From: Spirochaetota bacterium
Lineage (GTDB): Bacteria; Spirochaetota; Spirochaetia; Treponematales; Treponemataceae
Assembly (NCBI GenBank): GCA_023398165.1
Contig: JAEWSQ010000005.1
Location: forward strand, 124,001 to 188,000
Reading direction: 5' to 3'
Length of the DNA stretch: 64,000 nucleotides
The position numbers were made by a program, and so were the translations under genes. The notes under the pieces are model-generated. The model was not told the origin of the DNA and made no database searches. It saw only the letters and a list, made by a program, of their open reading frames with translations. Shown piece by piece: positions 47,197-54,931 of the stretch (positions are counted from its first letter, which is position 1; each line of letters starts with the position of its first letter).

Positions 47197-48693
47197 ATGA
47201 AAACATACACAGTATTCGGCAATAAAATCCCCGAGAGCAAAGCAAAGATAGGGGAAAAGCTGTTCCGCCACTATGCGAAGAAAAACGGTTATGATCCGGA
47301 GCATCCGCCTGTTCTTTCAGCAGTTCCCTCGGAAAAAGATTTTGATGATTTCGGCATCATGCACGTCGTTGAAAAAGGAAAGGCGGCAGCAACTTCTGCA
47401 GGAAATTTTGCAGATGCCTCGGCTCAGTATTCAGATATAGATAAGAAAAGATCTATACTTCTCGGCACCATCCGCATGGGGTTCGGTCACTGCCGTATGG
47501 CGCTTGCTATAGCATCCGCGGCGCGGTATAAGGGATTAACACCCTACTGGCTCGACATGATGTCCTTCCCGGATAATGCGGCAAGTAAAACAATCAGGCA
47601 GATAGAACACTGGTACAACATAGGTTCGCGGTTTTCTCAAAACTCAAGGTGGTTCAATGATCACATTTGGGAGAAGCTGACATCCGATGCGGGAAGACAC
47701 CTCTCAGGGTCTTTACGCGACAAAACAATATCGCACATTTATGCACCATTATTTAAACATGTACCCGAGGGAATGCCCTTTGTTTCGACTCATCCATGGG
47801 TCGGTCACGGTGCGGTTGCTGCCGGAGTCAAAGGAGTGGTAAGCATCATTCCCGACAATTATCCGCTGGCTTTTCACCTTGTTGAAGGCTCGTACCATGC
47901 CGTACAGTCCCCTTCCTGCTATATGGGCTACAGAACTTTTATTTCCATGGGGGAGGACAATAATCTTGAATACTGCCTCCCGAAGGAATTCATTTATGAA
48001 ACAGGACACTATGTTGATCATGAAATAGTCTCAAATATTGAAAACGACTGCGCAATGCGTTTAAAACGGCTTAAAGACGGGAAGGCAAGGCGTTTTTTAC
48101 TGACCATGGGAGGCGCCGGCGCCCAGGTATTAAAATTTGCAGATATTATTCTAACCTGCCGGAAAGCAATTGAAGACAAAAAAGCAAGTTTTTTTATTAA
48201 TATGGGGGATCATGAGGGAAGATGGCAGGCACTGAAAACTGAATTTGAAAAAAATAATATTCAGTGGACAATGCATGACGACTGGAATACTTCAAAAGAC
48301 TTTATTACTTCGCTCGAAAAAAACGATGCCGAGGGCATTCATGTTTTTCTGCATAAAAATTTTTATGCAGCGGTTTACGCTACAAATCTTCTCATGAGGA
48401 TGAGCGACGTAATGATAACCAAACCGAGTGAACTTTCATTTTATCCGGTACCGAAGCTGTTTATTCAGCGTGTAGGCAAACATGAAGCCTGGGGAGCCAT
48501 CCGCGGATCGGAAATCGGGGACGGCACCATAGAAACAGGCTCTATAACCAGTATGCACAGAACACTAAAACTGCTTATTGAGGACACAGACCTTATAGAA
48601 TTGTACTGTGAACATATTCTTAAAAACCACAGGGCGGGCATCTATAACGGAGCATACAATGTTATAGATATTGCTTTAAAAGTACAAAAATGA
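47197..48693 (+). CDS. Conserved protein with glycosyltransferase (GT-B)-like features
   Basis: 498 residues. After an 80-residue N-terminal part, RSILLGTIRMGFGHCRMALAIASAA resembles the N-terminal loop of MurG/MGDG-synthase-type GT-B enzymes. FVSTHPWVGHGAVAAGVKGVVSIIPDNYPLAFHL and later VMITKPSELSFYPVPKLFIQRVGKHE occupy the acceptor and nucleotide-sugar positions of that fold. I recall similar proteins mainly in spirochaetes but know no characterised member. No signal peptide or membrane helix. It lies directly before the aroF leader with no visible terminator between. A glycolipid or sugar-transfer role is inference. Confidence 0.65.
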   Translation: MKTYTVFGNKIPESKAKIGEKLFRHYAKKNGYDPEHPPVLSAVPSEKDFDDFGIMHVVEKGKAAATSAGNFADASAQYSDIDKKRSILLGTIRMGFGHCRMALAIASAARYKGLTPYWLDMMSFPDNAASKTIRQIEHWYNIGSRFSQNSRWFNDHIWEKLTSDAGRHLSGSLRDKTISHIYAPLFKHVPEGMPFVSTHPWVGHGAVAAGVKGVVSIIPDNYPLAFHLVEGSYHAVQSPSCYMGYRTFISMGEDNNLEYCLPKEFIYETGHYVDHEIVSNIENDCAMRLKRLKDGKARRFLLTMGGAGAQVLKFADIILTCRKAIEDKKASFFINMGDHEGRWQALKTEFEKNNIQWTMHDDWNTSKDFITSLEKNDAEGIHVFLHKNFYAAVYATNLLMRMSDVMITKPSELSFYPVPKLFIQRVGKHEAWGAIRGSEIGDGTIETGSITSMHRTLKLLIEDTDLIELYCEHILKNHRAGIYNGAYNVIDIALKVQK

Positions 48694-48701
48694 TTTTTCA
48701 C

Positions 48702-48730
48702 TTGACAGTTTTTTTTCTTTTTGTTACTAT
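48702..48730 (+). promoter_or_regulatory. Promoter of the aroF-tyrA operon
   Basis: Consensus TTGACA (48702-48707), a T-rich 17-nt spacer and TACTAT (48725-48730). The predicted transcription start falls at 48737-48738, on the ATG of the leader peptide. Confidence 0.8.
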
Positions 48731-48737
48731 CCGCAGT

Positions 48738-48851
48738 ATGAACGATATCCGCAAGGCGTTACACAGTTCCAAAACCTCTTTTGCTTCGGTATACTTTTAC
48801 TTTAGCTATTGGAATTCTCTAAACCCCGCGGAGCGTACTGTAGGCGCGTAA
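48738..48851 (+). CDS. Aromatic amino acid leader peptide (attenuator)
   Basis: 37 codons, ATG to TAA. The middle reads F15-A-S-V-Y-F-Y-F-S-Y-W25, seven aromatic residues in eleven (three Phe, three Tyr, one Trp). This is the sensing run expected of a leader peptide for Phe/Tyr/Trp supply. It lies between a consensus promoter and an intrinsic terminator upstream of aroF and tyrA. No Shine-Dalgarno is possible because transcription should begin at the ATG. The first 14 codons (MNDIRKALHSSKTS) contain no aromatic residue and would let the ribosome load before the sensor. It is a regulatory peptide, probably without function of its own. Confidence 0.85.
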   Translation: MNDIRKALHSSKTSFASVYFYFSYWNSLNPAERTVGA

Positions 48852-48892
48852 TATAACGCACCTTACCTTGTGTGGTACTGACAGAGACTCCG
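48829..48892 (+). promoter_or_regulatory. Antiterminator of the aro attenuator
   Basis: CGGAG (48829-48833) can pair with CTCCG (48888-48892) and CTGT (48838-48841) with ACAG (48881-48884), closing a two-part stem. The loop between holds two small hairpins (GCGT/ACGC near 48846-48859 and TACC/GGTA near 48864-48878). This pairing removes part of the terminator's 5' arm. A ribosome stalled at codons 19-25 leaves 48829-48841 free; one at the stop codon (48849-48851) covers it. Confidence 0.7.
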
Positions 48893-48912
48893 TATGGAGT
48901 CTCTTTTTTTTT
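48883..48912 (+). terminator. Attenuator terminator upstream of aroF
   Basis: AGAGACTCC (48883-48891), loop GTAT, GGAGTCTCT (48896-48904): nine perfect base pairs, followed by nine T (48904-48912). It lies 31 nt past the leader stop codon and 181 nt before the aroF ATG. Confidence 0.92.
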
Positions 48913-48930
48913 GTTTGAATGAATAAGTAA

Positions 48931-49088
48931 AGGAGATACGCAAAGCTTCGTCTCCTGCTGCCGATGCTTTGCTTTTCAAGTTTGCGTTGCAAACTTGTAT
49001 ATTAACTGTCCTTCCTCTCTTCGTTGCGGAAGGACTATCAGCATCAATTTCGAAAACTGAAGTTTTCTCTTTGATGCTTCTTAGGAGA
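48931..49088 (+). promoter_or_regulatory. Array of hairpins between attenuator and aroF
   Basis: Four stem-loops follow each other: AGGAGA/TCTCCT (48931-48956; alternative GCAAAGC/GCTTTGC 48940-48972), CAAGTTTGC/GCAAACTTG (48977-48997, perfect), GTCCTTCC/GGAAGGAC (49008-49035, perfect) and GCATCAA/TTGATGC with inner GAAAAC/GTTTTC (49041-49077). No reading frame is evident. TCTCCT at 48951-48956 is also fully complementary to the aroF ribosome-binding site AGGAGA (49083-49088), so translation could be switched as well. Confidence 0.6.
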
Positions 49089-49093
49089 AGTAA

Positions 49094-50122
49094 ATGATTA
49101 TTGTTTTAAAGGCGAACACTCCGGAAAGCGATGTTCAAAGCTTCGTAAGCATGCTCGAAAATCAGGGCGTGCAGATTCATCAGTCAAAAGGTATAGATAC
49201 CACCATTCTCGGCGTCATCGGCGATACAACACGTATGAATGATGAAAGTCTCAAAGCACACCATCTTGTGTCGAAAGTTATGCGTGTTCAGGAACCGTAT
49301 AAAATGGCAAACAGAGCTTTCCATCCTGAAGACACCATAATATCGGTAAAAAGCGGAAAAGACGGCGGGCTTGCAAAAATAGGATTTCCCCATTTTGCCG
49401 TTATGGCAGGTCCCTGTTCTGTTGAAAGCGAAGAGCAGATTACGACCATTGCTTCCCAGGTTCAGAAATCCGGCGCACGCTTTTTAAGAGGCGGCGCTTT
49501 TAAACCCAGAACATCCCCCTATGCATTCCAGGGTATGGGATGTGAAGGCATAGATTTACTGCTTGCCGCAAAAAAACAGACAGGACTTCCCATCGTTACC
49601 GAGCTCATGGCAATTAATCAGCTTGAGGTATTTGAAAATGTGGACATCATTCAAATCGGCGCACGCAATATGCAGAACTTCAATCTTTTAAAAGAGCTTG
49701 GAAGATGCAATAAACCGATTTTATTAAAAAGAGGACTTGCCAGCACCGTTAAGGAACTCCTTATGTCGGCAGAATACATTATGGCCGGAGGAAACGAAAA
49801 CATTATTCTCTGTGAACGGGGAATACGCAGCTTCGACAACTTCACTCGTAACGTTCTGGATCTTGCAGCGATTCCCTACCTGAAAAAGGTAACACACCTT
49901 CCGGTTATTGTGGATCCAAGCCATTCAACAGGTCTTGCATGGATGGTGGATTCCATGTCAAAAGCGGCGCTTGCAGCCGGTGCCGACGGCATCATTGTTG
50001 AAGTTCATAATAATCCAGAACAGGCATTGTGCGACGGGGAGCAGTCAATTACTCCTGAGCAGTTCAGCTCTCTTATGAGTAAACTTGCACAATATGCAAA
50101 AATTGAAGGAAAAATTTTATGA
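49094..50122 (+). CDS. aroF: 3-Deoxy-7-phosphoheptulonate (DAHP) synthase, type I-beta
   Basis: 342 residues. First step of the shikimate pathway: PEP plus erythrose 4-phosphate. An N-terminal ferredoxin-like regulatory domain (about 1-70, MIIVLKANTPESDVQSFVSM) as in Thermotoga/Bacillus enzymes, then the barrel with AGPCSVESEEQI, GGAFKPRTSPYAFQG and VIVDPSHSTG. The N-terminal domain usually binds Tyr or Phe for feedback inhibition. AGGAGA lies 5 nt before the ATG. Overlaps tyrA by 4 nt. Expression is likely set by the attenuator. Confidence 0.97.
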   Translation: MIIVLKANTPESDVQSFVSMLENQGVQIHQSKGIDTTILGVIGDTTRMNDESLKAHHLVSKVMRVQEPYKMANRAFHPEDTIISVKSGKDGGLAKIGFPHFAVMAGPCSVESEEQITTIASQVQKSGARFLRGGAFKPRTSPYAFQGMGCEGIDLLLAAKKQTGLPIVTELMAINQLEVFENVDIIQIGARNMQNFNLLKELGRCNKPILLKRGLASTVKELLMSAEYIMAGGNENIILCERGIRSFDNFTRNVLDLAAIPYLKKVTHLPVIVDPSHSTGLAWMVDSMSKAALAAGADGIIVEVHNNPEQALCDGEQSITPEQFSSLMSKLAQYAKIEGKIL

Positions 50123-50970
50123 CCATAGGGTTTGTAGGACTGGGGCTTATGGGCGGTTCGTTTGCAAAAGCAATTAGAGCTTCCAGGGCCAATACGGTAT
50201 TAACCGCCTGCGACAAAAACCCCTCTGTTCTCGAGGATGCGGTTCTTGACGGCACTATAAATACTGCTTTTGCACCGTCCAGGGTCGACGAGATGCTGGC
50301 GCTATGCGATCTGGTCTTTGTCTGCCTGTATCCTGCGGCGGTTGCCCCTTTTATTCTCGAACACGAAAATACATTTAAAAGAAACGCCGTTATAACTGAT
50401 ATTGCCGGTGTTAAAGTTAAGCTTGCCGAAGACCTGAAGGCATTTAAAAGAAGCGATGTTGACATTATTCTCGGACACCCCATGGCGGGGAGCGAACGCG
50501 AAGGCTACACTCATGCCAGTGCAGGCATTTTCAAAGGCAGAAATTATATCTTCATTCCCCTTCCCTCCTCGAAAAATGAAAGCCTCATGATGCTCAAATC
50601 TCTCGCATCTGATATTGGGTTTACACGGCTTATAGAAACAACGCCCGAAATCCATGATCACAAAATTGCATTCACCTCACAGCTGTGCCATGTAATCGCT
50701 TCCGCGCTTGTAGAAAGCGCTGAGGACACCGAAATAACCGCATTCGGAGGAGGAAGTTTTGAGGATCTAACCCGCATTGCTATGATCAATGCCCCGTTGT
50801 GGACAGAGCTTTTCATAGAAAACAAGGATGAGCTTTTGAGTCATATTGAAGTCTTCGAAAAATCGCTGTCGCACTTCAAGAACAGTATTAAAAATAGTAA
50901 AATTACTGAACTGATGACAAGTCTTGAAAACGTCAGAACCCGCCGTATTGCAATGGCGCGCTTAAAATAA
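50119..50970 (+). CDS. tyrA: Prephenate dehydrogenase
   Basis: 283 residues. Oxidative decarboxylation of prephenate to 4-hydroxyphenylpyruvate on the way to tyrosine. Nucleotide loop VGLGLMGGSFAKAIR, catalytic His in LGHPMAGSEREGYTHASAGIF, and the helical dimerisation domain with HDHK-like ETTPEIHDHKIAFTSQLCHV. No chorismate mutase or ACT fusion. Its ATG overlaps the aroF stop (ATGA), so translation is coupled. Confidence 0.95.
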   Translation: MTIGFVGLGLMGGSFAKAIRASRANTVLTACDKNPSVLEDAVLDGTINTAFAPSRVDEMLALCDLVFVCLYPAAVAPFILEHENTFKRNAVITDIAGVKVKLAEDLKAFKRSDVDIILGHPMAGSEREGYTHASAGIFKGRNYIFIPLPSSKNESLMMLKSLASDIGFTRLIETTPEIHDHKIAFTSQLCHVIASALVESAEDTEITAFGGGSFEDLTRIAMINAPLWTELFIENKDELLSHIEVFEKSLSHFKNSIKNSKITELMTSLENVRTRRIAMARLK

Positions 50971-50992
50971 TAGAAAGCGGTTGTGCGGTGTA

Positions 50993-51021
50993 TTGACAGT
51001 CTCAAATTAGCCGAATACTAT
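50993..51021 (+). promoter_or_regulatory. apt promoter with leaderless geometry
   Basis: Consensus TTGACA (50993-50998), a 17-nt spacer, TACTAT (51016-51021), then 6 nt to the ATG at 51028. No ribosome-binding site. Confidence 0.75.
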
Positions 51022-51027
51022 GTACCT

Positions 51028-51561
51028 ATGTTCGACACTACTATACTTGATAAAGCTATAAGGCGCATACCGGATTTTCCAAAACCCGGTATTCTTTTTT
51101 ACGACATTACCGGAATCCTTGTTAATCCGGGAGCATTCAATCTTTGCATACAAAAGATGGTTGATATGTACAAAGATGCACAGATAGATGCAGTGGCGGG
51201 AATCGAATCGAGAGGCTTCATTTTTGCCGCCCCCTTTGCTCAGATAATGGGAATTCCATTAATCCTCATACGGAAAAAAGGCAAACTTCCCGGAGAAACA
51301 TACGCCTGCAAGTATTCTCTGGAATACGGGACTGCAGAAGTGGAGGCACATAAAGCCGACATTCAAAAAGGACAGAGGATACTGGTTATCGATGACCTCA
51401 TTGCTACAGGCGGAACATTGAAAGCCGCCAAAAACATTATTGAACAGGGAGGCGCGACCGTTGCAGAGTTTTTCGGCATTGTGGGACTCCCGTTTCTCAA
51501 CTATTCAAAGGCGCTTGAACCTGCTGTTATACGTACTCTTATTACATATAATAATGAATAA
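51028..51561 (+). CDS. apt: Adenine phosphoribosyltransferase
   Basis: 177 residues from the ATG at 51028 (MFDTTILDKAIRRIPDFPKPG). The frame extends to a GTG at 50983, but that lies in the promoter. Adenine plus PRPP to AMP. GIESRGFIFAAPFAQ and the PRPP loop ILVIDDLIATGGT are diagnostic, with KLPGETYACKYSLEYG as the family-specific segment. It has its own promoter although only 57 nt follow tyrA. Confidence 0.95.
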   Translation: MFDTTILDKAIRRIPDFPKPGILFYDITGILVNPGAFNLCIQKMVDMYKDAQIDAVAGIESRGFIFAAPFAQIMGIPLILIRKKGKLPGETYACKYSLEYGTAEVEAHKADIQKGQRILVIDDLIATGGTLKAAKNIIEQGGATVAEFFGIVGLPFLNYSKALEPAVIRTLITYNNE

Positions 51562-51622
51562 ACCGGAAACTGTACGGGAAACCGTAAATTAATATCAGTT
51601 TTGTAAATCCAAGGAGGATAGA

Positions 51623-52003
51623 ATGTGTGAGAAAAAGTTTTATATCTGCAAGCATTGCGGAAATATTATCGGTATGATTCATAGTTCAGGCGTTCCTGTG
51701 GTATGCTGCGGCGAGAATATGACTGAATTAAAGGCAAACACCACAGAAGCAAGTACTGAAAAACACCTCCCTGTCATTACCGTTGAAGGCTCAACCGTGA
51801 CAGTAAGAGTCGGCTCAGTCGCACACCCCATGACTGCAGAACACTCGATTCAGTGGATTTACCTTGAAACAGACAAGGGCGGACATAGAATGTGCCTGAA
51901 TCCGGGTGAAGAACCCCAGGCCGTCTTCTGTCTTAAAAACGAAAAAGCAATTGCAGCCTATGAGTACTGCAATCTTCACGGACTGTGGCTGACGAAACTC
52001 TAA
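51623..52003 (+). CDS. Desulfoferrodoxin (superoxide reductase)
   Basis: 126 residues. It reduces superoxide to peroxide without making oxygen, an anaerobe's defence. The N-terminal desulforedoxin iron site is complete (Cys9, Cys12, Cys28, Cys29). The catalytic iron site has His48, His68, His74 and Cys116, His119 (EYCNLHG), matching the usual four-His, one-Cys set. This is the two-iron class; T. pallidum's protein, as I recall, lacks the full first site. A strong AAGGAGG precedes the ATG and a bidirectional terminator follows. Confidence 0.95.
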   Translation: MCEKKFYICKHCGNIIGMIHSSGVPVVCCGENMTELKANTTEASTEKHLPVITVEGSTVTVRVGSVAHPMTAEHSIQWIYLETDKGGHRMCLNPGEEPQAVFCLKNEKAIAAYEYCNLHGLWLTKL

Positions 52004-52017
52004 TTACGGGTTATGTT

Positions 52018-52058
52018 AAAAAGCGGAAAACAAATGATTGTTTTCCGCTTTTTTTTTA
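52018..52058. terminator. Bidirectional terminator between superoxide reductase and MATE genes
   Basis: AAAAAGCGGAAAACAA / TTGTTTTCCGCTTTTT, a perfect 16-bp stem with loop ATGA and T-runs on both sides. It serves the plus-strand superoxide reductase gene. On the minus strand it overlaps the stop codon of the MATE gene. Confidence 0.92.
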
Positions 52059-53414
52059 CATAGGGGCGTCTTTACTGCCCATTTTTTTCAGGAACTGAAT
52101 CAAAAACGGGAGCGACACGATAAATGCCGCAATGTCGGCAAAAAGCTGCGCCGTTTTAAGACCGCCGTTACCGAAAAGAGACGGCAGAATTATTATTAAC
52201 GGAATAAAAAATAAGCCCTGCCTTGTGCTCGACAAAAAGGTTGCCTTCCATGCCTGACCTGTCGACTGCATGAGCATGTTTGAGGCAATGACAAAAGCAT
52301 GAAGAGGCAGAGCGAGGCATTGAAAACGCAGTACGGAAACACCGAGTGAAATAACATCGGGGTCGTTGCGGAAAATCCTTATCAGCGCAGGAGAAGCAAG
52401 AAATAAGCAGACAGAACATGCTGATAAAAAAACAGTCCCGAGGCTCATGGTAAAAAAGAACGCTTTCCTGACCCGTCCGTATTGTTCTGCACCGTAGTTA
52501 TACCCGGAAACAGGCACGAACCCCTGACCCAGACCTATCATTATGGAAGCGACAAACATAATAATACGCGCGACTATTGAAACGGCTGCAACAGAAGCAT
52601 CGCCGAATGCGGAAGCCCCGACATTTAAAAATACTGCAGCTGCACTTCCCAATCCCTGTCTGATAAATGAAGGCAGCCCTGTCTTGACAATCTCATAATA
52701 ATCCCGTAATCCCTTTGAAACAGAAAGCGGCGACAGTATTACGATGCTTTTCCCCCTCAGAAAAAAAGACAGCAGTATGGAAAAACTGATGCACTGACTT
52801 ATAAGCGTTGCAAGAGCCGCACCCTTTGTTCCCATATTGAGGGTAAAAATAAACAGCGGATCGAGTGCTATATTTATAAAACCTCCTGTGGTCAGTCCTA
52901 TCATCGAAAAGGCCGCTTTCCCCTCAGAACGGAGAATATTATTTAAAACGTAGGAAGCGCACATAACAGGAGAACCCAGGAGAATAAACATAATGTAATC
53001 TTTAGCATACGGATATATAGTATCCGTCGCTCCCAGAAGATATACTAAGGGTTTTATGAAGATAATTCCCGAGACCGCTAGAAGTACACCGAGGAATAGA
53101 GCGGTATAAAATGAAGTCGAGCCGTATTTCGATGCAGAAGCAGGATCCCTAGACCCAAGCATGCGTGAAATAAGAGAGCCGCATCCCATGCCGAGTGTAA
53201 AACCGACTGCCTGAATAATTGCCATTACCGAAAAAACAATCCCTACGGCAGCACTTGCACTGGTTCCTATTTGTGAAACAAAAAAAGTATCTGCAATGTT
53301 GTAGAGAGCCGAAACAAGCATGCTTATGATAGTCGGGACAGCAAGCGATAGAACTAAAGACGAGACCGGCTTCTGCGTCATTTTATTAAATTGTGAAACC
53401 CCTGAAGCTTCCAT
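52056..53414 (-). CDS. MATE-family efflux transporter
   Basis: 452 residues, twelve membrane helices, two homologous halves. VPTIISMLVSALYNIADTFFVSQIG and the GFTLGMGCGSLISRMLGSRDP loop are typical of the DinF/NorM-like branch. Exports drugs or metabolites using Na+ or H+; substrate unknown. It ends in the shared terminator. Its start has AAAGGA upstream. Confidence 0.93.
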   Translation of the reverse strand: MEASGVSQFNKMTQKPVSSLVLSLAVPTIISMLVSALYNIADTFFVSQIGTSASAAVGIVFSVMAIIQAVGFTLGMGCGSLISRMLGSRDPASASKYGSTSFYTALFLGVLLAVSGIIFIKPLVYLLGATDTIYPYAKDYIMFILLGSPVMCASYVLNNILRSEGKAAFSMIGLTTGGFINIALDPLFIFTLNMGTKGAALATLISQCISFSILLSFFLRGKSIVILSPLSVSKGLRDYYEIVKTGLPSFIRQGLGSAAAVFLNVGASAFGDASVAAVSIVARIIMFVASIMIGLGQGFVPVSGYNYGAEQYGRVRKAFFFTMSLGTVFLSACSVCLFLASPALIRIFRNDPDVISLGVSVLRFQCLALPLHAFVIASNMLMQSTGQAWKATFLSSTRQGLFFIPLIIILPSLFGNGGLKTAQLFADIAAFIVSLPFLIQFLKKMGSKDAPM

Positions 53415-53520
53415 AAAATCCTTTATACTTTACCTACTCATGGTATTTTTTTTATGATACACTTACTAAAAGATAAACTCAATAAGAGAAAATTAGTACA
53501 TACGATTAAAGGATGAAGGA

Positions 53521-54246
53521 ATGAAACTCATTTTTATACGCCACGGAGATCCGGATTACGAAAAAGACAGTTTAACAGCTAAAGGATGGAAAGAAGCGGA
53601 ACTCCTTGCACAAAGAATAAGGCTGTGGCCCGAGGCGGAGTACTTTGTATCTCCCTTGGGAAGAGCACAGGATACAGCCCGCGTATGTTTGGAAAAAAGA
53701 GGAATAACACCTGTCACCCTGCCCTGGCTTAAAGAATTTCATTATCCGGTGTATCATCCGCTGCAGAATATAAAACACGTTGCCTGGGATTTTTATCCTG
53801 AGTACTGGACGCAGAAAATGGAATACTATGATCCTGAATTATGGTACAAAACTGATATTATGAGCGAAGCAGGCATTGAAGGAAAATACACCTGTGTACA
53901 AAACTCTTTCGACGATTTTTTAAACCGGTACGGATATACAAGACAAAAGGGATACTACACAGTACATCACGCCGGCTCAGACGGGAACAAAGATACAATT
54001 CTCGTGTTTTTCTGTCACTTCGGCATATCGGCCATATTGATGGCTCACATGATTAATGTTTCCCCGCTGGTCCTTTTGCAGAACTTTTTTATGCCGCCTT
54101 CGTCGGTAACCATAGTATGCACAGAAGAACGCTCAGAAGGAAAGGCGGCTTTTAGAACACAGGTCATGGGAGATACTTCCCACCTCCGCATTGCAGGTGA
54201 GCAAGTATCATCCTCAGGTTTTTTTACCGATGTTTTTTCACTCTAA
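53521..54246 (+). CDS. Histidine phosphatase superfamily protein
   Basis: 241 residues. RHGDPDYE at residues 8-15 carries the phosphorylated His9; the second catalytic His is in FFCHFGISA near residue 167. Length and the Trp-rich insertion in the middle differ from phosphoglycerate mutase, so it is a phosphatase of unknown substrate. GAAGGA precedes the ATG. No operon partner. Confidence 0.88.
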   Translation: MKLIFIRHGDPDYEKDSLTAKGWKEAELLAQRIRLWPEAEYFVSPLGRAQDTARVCLEKRGITPVTLPWLKEFHYPVYHPLQNIKHVAWDFYPEYWTQKMEYYDPELWYKTDIMSEAGIEGKYTCVQNSFDDFLNRYGYTRQKGYYTVHHAGSDGNKDTILVFFCHFGISAILMAHMINVSPLVLLQNFFMPPSSVTIVCTEERSEGKAAFRTQVMGDTSHLRIAGEQVSSSGFFTDVFSL

Positions 54247-54274
54247 GCAGAGACATCTTTGAAAGCATCCGAGA

Positions 54275-54823
54275 CTACTTAAAATAGGTGCGTATTCCCG
54301 CGCTTATAAATGAAACCCCTTCACCGTCTTCAAAAGGAACAGTAAATCGGTAACCCCCTCCGTATTCAATGAAAAAACTCTGATTCTTAATATATTGAAT
54401 TTCAAATCCTCCCGATCCTGAGACATCCATCGCGAGGGGGACAGAGAATAAGCTCTTTCCTCTTCCGCCGAATGCACTTGCCATGACCGTTATTGAACCG
54501 TAGGGACGAAATGCTGCTTCACTCTTTTCAAACCAGCCTCCGAGAGAAATCTTCTCTGAAATTCCGATGTATCCGTAATCGCTGCTTCCATAGCCGTGAA
54601 GTCCGATTGAATTGCGGATGTCCCAGTAGTTTTTCTTCAAGAGTGAGAACCCGAAATCCCCGTAGCCTCCGCTCCGCGAATTTTCAAGAACCACTGCGGA
54701 GGATGAGTACATTCCTCTAAAAAAATTTCCGCCGCCTTCCTGTGCTGCAAGTATTGATGCAGCTGCAAGTAAAAAGATAACCGCCTCTATTCTTTTCACT
54801 GATTTTAAAGCTTTTACGTTCAT
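54275..54823 (-). CDS. Small exported protein, possibly outer-membrane barrel
   Basis: 182 residues. Signal peptide to about residue 28 (IFLLAAASILAAQEG). The remainder alternates hydrophobic and glycine/aromatic residues (GYGDFGFSLLKKNYWDIRNS, GIQYI-like strands, FIEYGGGYRFTVPF) and ends ISAGIRTYFK, with a terminal barrel-like strand. Not assigned to a family. GGAGGCGC precedes the ATG. Confidence 0.65.
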   Translation of the reverse strand: MNVKALKSVKRIEAVIFLLAAASILAAQEGGGNFFRGMYSSSAVVLENSRSGGYGDFGFSLLKKNYWDIRNSIGLHGYGSSDYGYIGISEKISLGGWFEKSEAAFRPYGSITVMASAFGGRGKSLFSVPLAMDVSGSGGFEIQYIKNQSFFIEYGGGYRFTVPFEDGEGVSFISAGIRTYFK

Positions 54824-54931
54824 AGTGCGCCTCCGTTATACCTAAGATCGATTTATGCATAGTAATGATCTTTGTTGTATCCAGAGTAATCCCGCACACT
54901 GATACATGAACAGTAAGAAAAAGTATACTTT

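Noticed and set aside
48694..49093. T-box leader for aroF
   Set aside because: No T-box sequence or specifier-loop layout; the leader peptide and attenuator explain the region.
50983..51027. GTG at 50983 as the apt start
   Set aside because: The bases are the apt promoter, with consensus -35 and -10 hexamers.
54916..54931. AAAAAGTATACTTTTT palindrome as a terminator of the LuxR-type gene
   Set aside because: Perfect but short and AT-only with no extra T-tract; too weak to call.
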